Origin: a virus
IMG/VR virus record: IMGVR_UViG_3300011416_000026
Coordinates: 1 to 32,444 of that record
Reading direction: 5' to 3' (one strand)
DNA: 32,444 nt
Below are positions 14,780 to 20,106 of the stretch, piece by piece (positions within the stretch are counted from its first letter, which is position 1; every line of letters begins with the position of its first letter). The position numbers and the translations under genes are program-made. The notes under the pieces are model-generated. The model had not been told where the DNA came from. It did no database searches and saw only the letters and a list, made by a program, of their open reading frames with translations.

Positions 14780-15063
14780 CGCGCACCTCCGTCGACGAGC
14801 TCGCGCTCGCGGTCTGTGAGCCCGTCCGAGTTGCCGAGGTCTACTTGATCGGGATTCGAGAGGATGACGACGCGGCTCGTGCCGTACTGCTCGCGCAGCT
14901 TCCGGTACTCCATCAGCGCGCGAGTGAAACCGAACCGCCCGTGATCGCACCGGACCCCGTCCTTGCCGACCGACTCGACCGCGTACCAGGTGCCGGGGAT
15001 CTTCGGCGTCTCGACATCGACGCCGCCCTTCCGAAGCAGACCGTTCATCCGATCGAGCGTCAT
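14776..15063 (-). CDS. Hypothetical early protein, 95 aa
   Basis: ATG 15063 overlaps the upstream stop as ATGA; its own stop overlaps the exonuclease start. The product starts MTLDRMNGLLRKGGVDVETP, has an IPGTWYAVESVGKDG strand region and a charged C-terminus (LTDRERELVDGG). No motif or family recognised. Its position directly before the exonuclease suggests a role in early DNA metabolism, but nothing in the sequence confirms it. Confidence 0.65.
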   Translation of the reverse strand: MTLDRMNGLLRKGGVDVETPKIPGTWYAVESVGKDGVRCDHGRFGFTRALMEYRKLREQYGTSRVVILSNPDQVDLGNSDGLTDRERELVDGGAR

Positions 15064-15317
15064 CGCGCACCCGCCCGCTTCTGCTCGAGCTCAAGGCCCG
15101 TTCGGATGGGAAGCGTGAACGCGCCGGCATCGGCCCCAACGAAGAGCATCAGGTCCTGGCCGCAGGTCATGCACATGTACAGCCGCTTGCCGACTCGCTT
15201 GGTCCGCCGAGATCCGCAGATGCATTGGATCGATCGGTAGATGTGTGAGTCAGTTAGATTCTTTCCGCCTTCTGTCTGGACGGTGAGCTTGGTCGTAGCA
15301 GCGGGCGCAGAATCCAC
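15060..15317 (-). CDS. Zinc-ribbon protein, start uncertain
   Basis: The C-terminal 62 residues hold a clear zinc ribbon: CIC, then CMTC after a basic loop (GSRRTKRVGKRLYMCMTC). Just upstream no ATG/GTG/TTG follows the HNH stop, so GTG 15317 (85 aa, overlapping the HNH gene by 68 nt) is a compromise. The same frame is open without interruption up to ATG 15707, which has a good GGAGG SD; that would give a 216-residue-scale product enclosing the HNH gene in another frame. The stop overlaps the next start (ATGA). Confidence 0.5.
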   Translation of the reverse strand: MDSAPAATTKLTVQTEGGKNLTDSHIYRSIQCICGSRRTKRVGKRLYMCMTCGQDLMLFVGADAGAFTLPIRTGLELEQKRAGAR

Positions 15318-15645
15318 GACGGAGTGGCTTGTAGGGGCGGGCGCAATTGGCGCATGGTTTCGGAGGCGCCGCTGGCCCGCTCCTGGGCGAAGCAACGAAG
15401 CGATCCAATCGCCCATCGATCTGCATGTGGCAACGGCGGCAGAGAATCTTGATGTTGGTCTGGGCGTGGTTGTTAAGGTCTCCGTCAATGTGGTGCCGGT
15501 CGCGCCCCACGGCGCCACACAATTCACATCCGCCAAGCGCGTACCGGTGACTGACTCGATATCTCTTTGATCTGTCTGAGGCGGCGTCGCCTCGCCAGGC
15601 GTAGTGGTCCGCTTCCGTGGCGACGTTTCCCTTGCCACGAGGCAT
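15250..15645 (-). CDS. HNH endonuclease
   Basis: A 131-aa protein at ATG 15645 with an excellent SD (GAGGAGG, spacing about 5). The HNH beta-beta-alpha-metal core is visible: C40/C43 (CELC), HHID (residues 51-54), N at ~64 (TNIKI) and CRRCH (69-73), giving the zinc-stabilised form. A second zinc ribbon follows (CANC at 98-101, CARC at 113-116). HNH proteins of this kind are nicking or double-strand endonucleases, often free-standing homing enzymes. It is the first large gene downstream of the leftward promoter and lies within a longer open frame in the zinc-ribbon gene's register, which fits insertion of a mobile endonuclease gene. Confidence 0.82.
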   Translation of the reverse strand: MPRGKGNVATEADHYAWRGDAASDRSKRYRVSHRYALGGCELCGAVGRDRHHIDGDLNNHAQTNIKILCRRCHMQIDGRLDRFVASPRSGPAAPPKPCANCARPYKPLRRGFCARCYDQAHRPDRRRKESN

Positions 15646-15976
15646 GGGCCCTCCTCAATCGAGTGGTATGTCGGGGTGAGTGGGACTGACTCGGAAAACT
15701 TGCTCATCACTGGCCTCCGCAGGGCTTGGGTTTCCGCTGCGGCGGACCGCGAGACAGCCGTTGACGCCCAATCCGCTCCCGTCATAGGCTGTCGTCACGA
15801 CACCGCCGCTAGCGGTGTTCGAACCAGGCGGGGGCCGGGTCTGCAGGCATGCTGTTCCCGGCTTCCCGCCTTTACTTCTACTCCGTTGCTGCACCTACAC
15901 TTACCGGGGACGGATGGGATCTGGTGGTCTCCGAGGACTTCAAATCCGATGCACCGTCTCAACCGTCACACTCAGA
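15646..15976 (-). other. Untranslated leader between the early promoter and the HNH gene
   Basis: About 330 nt lie between the -10 element at 15977 and the HNH start. I see no convincing full gene. A short frame begins at ATG 15707 (GGAGG SD) with MSKFSESVPLTPTYHSIEEG and continues into the HNH region. A GTG-started frame at 15894-15655 has no SD and unlikely composition. GC-rich inverted segments such as ACCGCCGCTAGCGGTGT at 15811-15828 could form RNA hairpins. The leader length leaves room for antitermination or attenuation, which cannot be shown here. Confidence 0.4.
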
Positions 15977-16005
15977 ACTATACAGCGCTCTATATCGGCT
16001 GTCAA
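15977..16005 (-). promoter_or_regulatory. Sigma70-type promoter for the leftward early operon
   Basis: On the minus strand TTGACA (16005-16000) is followed after exactly 17 nt by TATAGT (15982-15977). The -35 is a perfect consensus and the -10 differs at one position. It points into the HNH gene and the whole operon down to 7410. The -35 overlaps the stop codon of the 54-aa gene upstream. It is by far the best promoter I can see in the window. Confidence 0.8.
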
Positions 16006-16166
16006 GGGGAATTCTGAACTTTTTTCTTAGCCCTCTGCCGCTTCGTCCGCCAGGCTTTCAACGCGCGCTCGCGCATGATCCTGCTCCGCTCGGCAGCGCT
16101 CACTAGCTTCCAGGAGTTCTTGCCTCCCTTGCGACCAATCTCAGACGCGGTGGGTTGCTTCTTCAT
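16002..16166 (-). CDS. 54-aa basic KGG-type small protein
   Basis: ATG 16166 overlaps the upstream stop (ATGA). The product MKKQPTASEIGRKGGKNSWK, with an AAERSRIMRERALKAW segment and a Lys/Arg-rich tail, follows the GRKGGK...ERSxIxRxxAxxAW pattern of small conserved proteins found in bacteria and phages. Their role is unclear; the charge (about +14) suggests nucleic-acid contact. Its stop overlaps the -35 box of the early promoter, so readthrough from the integrase promoter would cross that promoter. Confidence 0.68.
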   Translation of the reverse strand: MKKQPTASEIGRKGGKNSWKLVSAAERSRIMRERALKAWRTKRQRAKKKVQNSP

Positions 16167-16273
16167 ACCGGAAACTTCCGAAGTGACTTCATGATTTGCC
16201 TGGCCGCCTTTTTCACAAATCGCTTCACCCGCCGCTGTCGCTTCGCCTCGATCTTCTTGGCGAGCTTTGACAT
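16163..16273 (-). CDS. 36-aa very basic peptide after integrase
   Basis: ATG 16273 lies four bases after the integrase TAA, and AAGGAA spans that stop. The product MSKLAKKIEAKRQRRVKRFV... is strongly basic and probably one helix. It ends with an ATGA overlap with the next small gene. The position after integrase and the basic helix invite comparison with excisionase or nucleoid-like accessory factors, but it lacks a recognisable winged-helix and no claim is made. Confidence 0.55.
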   Translation of the reverse strand: MSKLAKKIEAKRQRRVKRFVKKAARQIMKSLRKFPV

Positions 16274-16277
16274 TTCC

Positions 16278-17168
16278 TTAGCGGTCAGATACTTCCTCTT
16301 CCCCACCACGACCCCCAGTTGACAGCTTCGCAATCAGCCGAATTCCGCGACTCAGATCCTGCTCGTTCGTGATTGCGTAACGACGGTAGATCGACTCCGT
16401 TTTGTGCCCTGTCAGGGCCATCGCTACGGACCTCGGTACGCCAGCGCGCTCCATGTTTCGAACCGCACTTCTGCGCAGGTCGTGAAATACCGTATTCCTC
16501 ACACCGGCGTCCCTGCAAGCCCTAATCCACTCGCCCCGGAAATCTCGGACCAGCTTGCCGCCGCGGTGGAAGACGTACCGGCCCGAAGCTCGGGCGAGAG
16601 CCCGCCTGATCACCGCGCGGAGCCAGGGGTGCCCGTCATAGGGGATCACCCTCCCCTCGTCGTTCTTCGTCTCGCCCGCGGCAAGCCGGACCGTGGAGGC
16701 GTCCAGGTCGACACGGTCCCAGGTGAGCCCGAAGATCTCGGCCCGGCGCCACCCGGTCACGTAGGCGAAGACGGTGGCGTCCCGGACCGGCTGGGGCAGC
16801 CGGAGAAGGATCTCCCGGAGAGCGCCAAAAGTGACAAAACCCTGCCGCGTGTTCCTGACCGTCGGGCGAGCAACCAGCGGCCTGGCCGAGATCCACCCGT
16901 GGTGCACCGCCAGGGTCAGCGCCCTCCCCAGGAGCGCGATCTCGTATCGGATCGTGGACTGCGCCGCACCCTCAGCGCGTCGCGCCAGAGCGTAGTCCAG
17001 GCTGAGCCCGTAGGCCGCAGACGAAGGAACTCGGTCCAGGTGGGCTCGGAGGTGGGCAAGGGCCGCCGAGGCCCGCCTGAGGCTTCTGCGGCCGTGGAAT
17101 GCGTAGTCCCTGAGAAGGAGCTGCTCGAGATCGCCCATCCGTGGGCCGGCTCCGTTGGCTCGGCCCAT
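16278..17168 (-). CDS. int: Tyrosine recombinase / phage integrase
   Basis: A 296-aa protein starting at ATG 17168; ATG 17135 is an alternative. It integrates the phage genome into the host chromosome by strand exchange between attP and attB. The N-terminal ~110 residues form a SAM-like core-binding domain. The catalytic domain shows R141 (TGWRRAEIFGL), K168 (ETKND), H229-x-x-R232 (HDLRR), H255 (GHKTES) and the nucleophile Tyr264 (YRRYAI), so all key residues are present. There is no long N-terminal arm-binding extension as in lambda Int. It is co-directional with the exported protein gene upstream (19-nt gap), and the CTCAAC repeat array lies upstream of both. Confidence 0.93.
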   Translation of the reverse strand: MGRANGAGPRMGDLEQLLLRDYAFHGRRSLRRASAALAHLRAHLDRVPSSAAYGLSLDYALARRAEGAAQSTIRYEIALLGRALTLAVHHGWISARPLVARPTVRNTRQGFVTFGALREILLRLPQPVRDATVFAYVTGWRRAEIFGLTWDRVDLDASTVRLAAGETKNDEGRVIPYDGHPWLRAVIRRALARASGRYVFHRGGKLVRDFRGEWIRACRDAGVRNTVFHDLRRSAVRNMERAGVPRSVAMALTGHKTESIYRRYAITNEQDLSRGIRLIAKLSTGGRGGEEEVSDR

Positions 17169-17187
17169 TCGGCAGAAGAGTAATGGG

Positions 17188-17544
17188 TTACGGCAAGTAG
17201 AACCGGACGCCGATCCCCATGGTGATCAGGCTCAAGCTCGTGTAGGCGGTGTTCGGCTCCTCAAGCGGGTCCCGGCCAGGGGAGTCGGCCACGCTCGCCG
17301 CCATGACGAAGCTCACCCACTTGTCTGCCGGGATCGTCAGCTCGCCGAAGAAACGGTTGGAATCCTCAACAATACTCAACTGTTGAGTCAACTGGGGGTC
17401 AGAGATGACGATTTCACCCCAAGCCCTTCCATAGCCTACAAATAGGCTGGTTCTTTGGTCTGGATTCCCCTCAACGACACCCGCAGCAGCAACCATCGGA
17501 AGACACGAGCACCCCAGCAGCACGAGCCCGACAAGAGCCTTCAT
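17188..17544 (-). CDS. Exported small outer-membrane-like protein
   Basis: ATG 17544 has AGGAGG six bases upstream. The first ~20 residues (KALVGLVLLGCSCLPMVAAA) form a signal peptide with an AAA-G-type cleavage site. The mature ~97 residues alternate polar and hydrophobic residues (TSLFVGYGRAWGEIVI, KWVSFVMAASVAD, YTSLSLITMGIGVRFYLP) like membrane beta-strands, with an aromatic near the end. This resembles a short outer-membrane barrel such as phage Lom-type proteins, though small for an eight-strand barrel. It is probably expressed from the lysogen to change the host surface or exclude other phages; that is inference. Several CTCAAC repeats lie within its coding sequence at 17365-17387. Confidence 0.7.
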   Translation of the reverse strand: MKALVGLVLLGCSCLPMVAAAGVVEGNPDQRTSLFVGYGRAWGEIVISDPQLTQQLSIVEDSNRFFGELTIPADKWVSFVMAASVADSPGRDPLEEPNTAYTSLSLITMGIGVRFYLP

Positions 17545-17581
17545 TGACGCCTCCTGAGTTGTAGACGGGGAAACGTAAACC

Positions 17582-17590
17582 ATTATACCA
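17582..17590 (-). promoter_or_regulatory. Extended -10 promoter for the exported protein-integrase operon
   Basis: The minus strand reads TGGTATAAT, an extended -10 (TGn) with a perfect TATAAT, 38 nt upstream of the exported protein start. No good -35 is present; instead the dyad CTCAACA-TAAT-TGTTGAG (17601-17618) covers the -35 region, so a protein binding CTCAAC would be positioned to repress or activate. Confidence 0.7.
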
Positions 17591-17760
17591 CCTACATCGA
17601 CTCAACATAATTGTTGAGTACTCAACAGCACTCAAATTGAAATTTGAGGACTCAACAACTCAACCGAGGCAGAGGCAGAGGCATAAGAAACACGTAGAGG
17701 TTCGCATAGGTCTTCTAGTCTTTCAGCCTCTACGCATACTAGCGCTGGACACTCAACACC

Positions 17761-17789
17761 CTCAACAACTCAACAGTTGAGTTGTTGAG
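17761..17789. repeat. Perfect 14-bp inverted repeat of two CTCAAC units
   Basis: CTCAACAACTCAAC (17761-17774) is followed after one A by its exact reverse complement (17776-17789), so four hexamers form one 29-bp palindrome. It lies on the terminase side of the array. It could bind a tetramer or two dimers; no T-tract follows, so it is not a terminator. Confidence 0.85.
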
Positions 17790-18000
17790 TAACGCCTCCA
17801 CCGGCTCCGACCGTATTGCCTCAGTCGCTCCGCTCCATCGGCCAGCAACAGTTTCATTCTGAAACATACTGAAACACCAAAGGCCCCAGCAGAAAACCTC
17901 AACACGACTCAACACCGCTCAACACCGCTCAAGAATTACGCCCCACATGTTCCCCGATGGAACTTGACCCACATCTTGGCGCAGGTGTATTCCCCGCAGC

Positions 18001-18423
18001 GTGAGCCAGCAGATCGAGCACGTGAAGGGATTCCGTGGCGGCGTCGTTTCTCACGGGTACGGATCTGGCCGGCCGCTTCTCTCGGACGAGGAGCGGGCGC
18101 TGCGAGCTCGAGCGAGGCTGTACGGGAACAGGTGGCTACCGAAGGCGGTGGTGTACTGCATCGGGGTGCTGCGCGATTCGAAAGCGGACCCGTTTCTGCG
18201 AATGCGCGCTGCGGAGAATCTGTTCGATCGCTTCGGTCTTCCCAGGCGCAAGGAGACAGACGTCGAGGGGAGCGTGAGCACGGAGAGCATGGCGATCGCG
18301 ATGCATGCGCTGATCGAGGACGTCGTGACGAAGATCCTTTCGGAGCGAGAGAAGCACGCGGTGCGCGCTGAGGACGTGCCCTTCGTGGAGTCGAGCAGCG
18401 GGAACGGGAGCGGCGTGGAGTAA
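18001..18423 (+). CDS. terS: Terminase small subunit (probable)
   Basis: A 140-aa protein at GTG 18001; no clear SD is visible, so the start is less certain. It is assigned mainly from position directly before the large terminase and from an N-terminal to central helical DNA-binding-like part (LSDEERALRARARLYGN, then DPFLRMRAAENLFDRFG), followed by a helical oligomerisation-like stretch (MAIAMHALIEDVVTKILSER) and an acidic tail. Small subunits recognise the packaging site and regulate the large subunit. The repeat array just upstream could be its binding site, though this is not shown. Confidence 0.65.
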   Translation: MSQQIEHVKGFRGGVVSHGYGSGRPLLSDEERALRARARLYGNRWLPKAVVYCIGVLRDSKADPFLRMRAAENLFDRFGLPRRKETDVEGSVSTESMAIAMHALIEDVVTKILSEREKHAVRAEDVPFVESSSGNGSGVE

Positions 18424-18456
18424 GGCAGCACGGCGGGGCGGGGTGGAGGTGGGGCG

Positions 18457-20106
18457 GTGGAAGTCGGAGCTGCGAACTGGGGCGGCGTAGTCTCGGCGCA
18501 CGGAGGTGCCGGCGCCGCCTTTGACGCGGCCGCCCCGCCGGTTCAATTCGAGATCGGTGGAGATCTCGAGGAGATTCTTCTCTGCACTCCAGGCATCGGG
18601 CCAACACCGACCGCGCACTTTGTCACTCGCTACTGCAACGCGAAGGGCCTCATTCCCGCCTGGGACTTCACCCTCGAGTACATCGCAGCCTACGAGTCGC
18701 ACGTAGACCTGCACGTCGAGAAGTCTCGGCAGATGCTGATCTCTTGGCTCGGCTGCGCTTGCTTCCTCCACTCGCTGATGTTCGAGCGCGGCTTTGCTGG
18801 GCTCATGGCTTCGCGGCTTCAGGACCTGGTCGACGACGGTGGAGAGCACTCGACGACGGACTCTCTCTTCGGTCGCATCCGCCACCTGTACGAGCACCTG
18901 CCTCCGTGGCTCCAGCAGCACGCTCCGGTTCGGTTCGCTCACCTTCGAATTTCGTGCCCGTCGATGCAGTCGTACATCGTTGGAGATGCGTCGAAGGGGA
19001 ACACGGGGCGAGGTGGGACGTATGACCGCGCGCTGGTGGACGAGGCGGCATACATCGAAATGTCCGAGGCCTCGCACCGCGCGCTTCGTCCTGCCTGCCC
19101 TCGTGGAATCATCTACCAGTCGACACCGAACGGGAGGAAGAACCTCTTCGGCCGCATCCGGTACAACCGAGAATCAGGATTCACGAAGTTGTCCTACCAC
19201 TGGAGCCGGCACCCATCGAGGAAGCGGGGCCTGTATACCGACGAGGATGGGAAGGCCCGGTCCCCGTGGTACGACGCTGCGACTCAGGATCTGAGCGACG
19301 AGCAGCGCGCTCGCGAGTACGACCTCGACTACACGACCTCGCTCTCTGGGATCGTCTACAAGGAATTCTCGATCCGCACTCACGTCAAGCCCGCGTCGAC
19401 GCTCCCTCTGCTGCCCGGCGTGACGGTCTCCGTCGGGATCGACTTCGGGCATGCAAGGAAGACCGCGGCTCTGATCTGCCAGCAGGTCGGACCGGTGTTG
19501 CGGGTGATCCAGGACTTCGAGGGAAAGCATCGCGCGGCGAGGCTGAACGCGATAGACCTTGCGACGCTTCTCCGCGCGACTGGATTCACGCCTCCGCTCA
19601 AGAGCGAGCTGCTAGAGCTGGTCCCTGATCCCACCGGGCAATACGAGGGGGTGCCCTCAGGGAATTCGATCTTGAGCTACTACGATTCCGTGGGATTCAA
19701 GCGGGTCCGGTTCCCGATGTTGCAAGGTCCTGGAAGCGTCGCCCTAGGTATCGAGCTCGTGCGCGAGAAGCTGGTCGCGGGCGAGATCGTGATCTCGGAC
19801 TCGTGCCGGATTCTGATCGACCGGATCGAGGACTACCGCTACAAAACGGACCGCATCACGGACGACATCAAGAGCAACATCCCCGACCACGACATGGCGT
19901 CTCACATCATGGATGCGCTGCGCTACGTGGTGACCGGGCTGTTCACCGCCGCAGGCCCGAATCCGCTCGACGACTTCACCCCGCTCAGCGAGCGCGCCTA
20001 CACGCAGGACGGCGAGAGATCGATCCTGGACGACGATGACGACAGCGCACCGAGCGGCCCTGGCCGGATGCTTCCCGCGATGCGGGCCCAGTGGGGGCTC
20101 TACTGA
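18457..20106 (+). CDS. terL: Terminase large subunit
   Basis: A 549-aa protein at GTG 18457 with a GGAGGTGG SD. It is the packaging motor and headful/cos nuclease. Visible motifs: a Walker A-like KSRQMLIS at residues 89-96 (unusual: no GK[ST]), Walker B ALVDEAAY with Asp195-Glu196, a coupling motif STPNG at 222-226, and the RNase H-like nuclease with Asp329 in VGIDFGH and Asp486 in MDALRY near the C-terminus. Length and domain order match tailed-phage large terminases. Its stop overlaps the portal start (TGATG). Confidence 0.92.
   Translation: MEVGAANWGGVVSAHGGAGAAFDAAAPPVQFEIGGDLEEILLCTPGIGPTPTAHFVTRYCNAKGLIPAWDFTLEYIAAYESHVDLHVEKSRQMLISWLGCACFLHSLMFERGFAGLMASRLQDLVDDGGEHSTTDSLFGRIRHLYEHLPPWLQQHAPVRFAHLRISCPSMQSYIVGDASKGNTGRGGTYDRALVDEAAYIEMSEASHRALRPACPRGIIYQSTPNGRKNLFGRIRYNRESGFTKLSYHWSRHPSRKRGLYTDEDGKARSPWYDAATQDLSDEQRAREYDLDYTTSLSGIVYKEFSIRTHVKPASTLPLLPGVTVSVGIDFGHARKTAALICQQVGPVLRVIQDFEGKHRAARLNAIDLATLLRATGFTPPLKSELLELVPDPTGQYEGVPSGNSILSYYDSVGFKRVRFPMLQGPGSVALGIELVREKLVAGEIVISDSCRILIDRIEDYRYKTDRITDDIKSNIPDHDMASHIMDALRYVVTGLFTAAGPNPLDDFTPLSERAYTQDGERSILDDDDDSAPSGPGRMLPAMRAQWGLY

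Larger units (their letters stand above)
17365..17933. repeat. CTCAAC/GTTGAG repeat array
   Basis: Sixteen exact CTCAAC hexamers lie within 569 bp, twelve on the plus strand (17365, 17375, 17601, 17621, 17651, 17659, 17752, 17761, 17769, 17898, 17908, 17918) and four inverted (17382, 17613, 17776, 17784); near variants are at 17631, 17643 and 17928. Elsewhere in the window the hexamer appears only as scattered single copies in coding DNA. Pairs form dyads at 17375-17387, 17601-17618 and 17761-17789, and a 10-bp periodic direct run at 17898-17933. This is a protein-binding array: candidates are integrase arm sites, operator, replication iterons or terminase recognition. Confidence 0.85.
17545..18000. 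other. Non-coding control region between divergent operons
   Basis: This 456-bp stretch has no convincing gene on either strand. Besides the CTCAAC array and the leftward promoter it holds a tandem GAGGCA x3 (17665-17682), an inverted pair GTAGAGG/CCTCTAC (17694-17700 and 17727-17733) and a GTTTCA-TTC-TGAAAC dyad (17851-17865) followed by another TGAAAC at 17870. A weak rightward promoter (TTGACC 17964-17969, 18-nt spacer, TATTCC) precedes the terminase genes. It is the best place for attP, an origin or a packaging site. Confidence 0.7.

Noticed and set aside
15655-15894. 79-aa minus-strand frame in the leader of the early operon
   Set aside because: GTG start without SD, Ser/Pro/Gly-rich composition and no coupling to the HNH gene; left as unexplained leader.
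15920-15955. A tRNA-like stretch with GGACTTCAAATCC (resembling the anticodon arm of tRNA-Sec, or tRNA-Ser(UGA) on the other strand) and TTCGAAC at 15818-15824
   Set aside because: The stem pairs only three bases, no D-arm, T-arm or acceptor stem can be built around it on either strand, and the TTCGAAC copy is not flanked by complementary stems. It might be a piece of an attachment site but is not a tRNA gene.
16404-17183. Plus-strand open frame opposite the integrase
   Set aside because: The minus-strand frame has all tyrosine-recombinase catalytic residues; the plus-strand product is a low-quality Pro/Arg-rich shadow.
7410-17544. A CI-like phage repressor
   Set aside because: I looked for a helix-turn-helix protein with an S24 or similar domain in both minus-strand operons and found none. 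The small basic and zinc-finger proteins could regulate, but nothing supports a specific call.
17365-17933. The CTCAAC array as a CRISPR or as simple tandem repeats
   Set aside because: The unit is only six bases, occurs in both orientations with irregular spacing, lacks unique spacers of constant length, and no cas genes are present.
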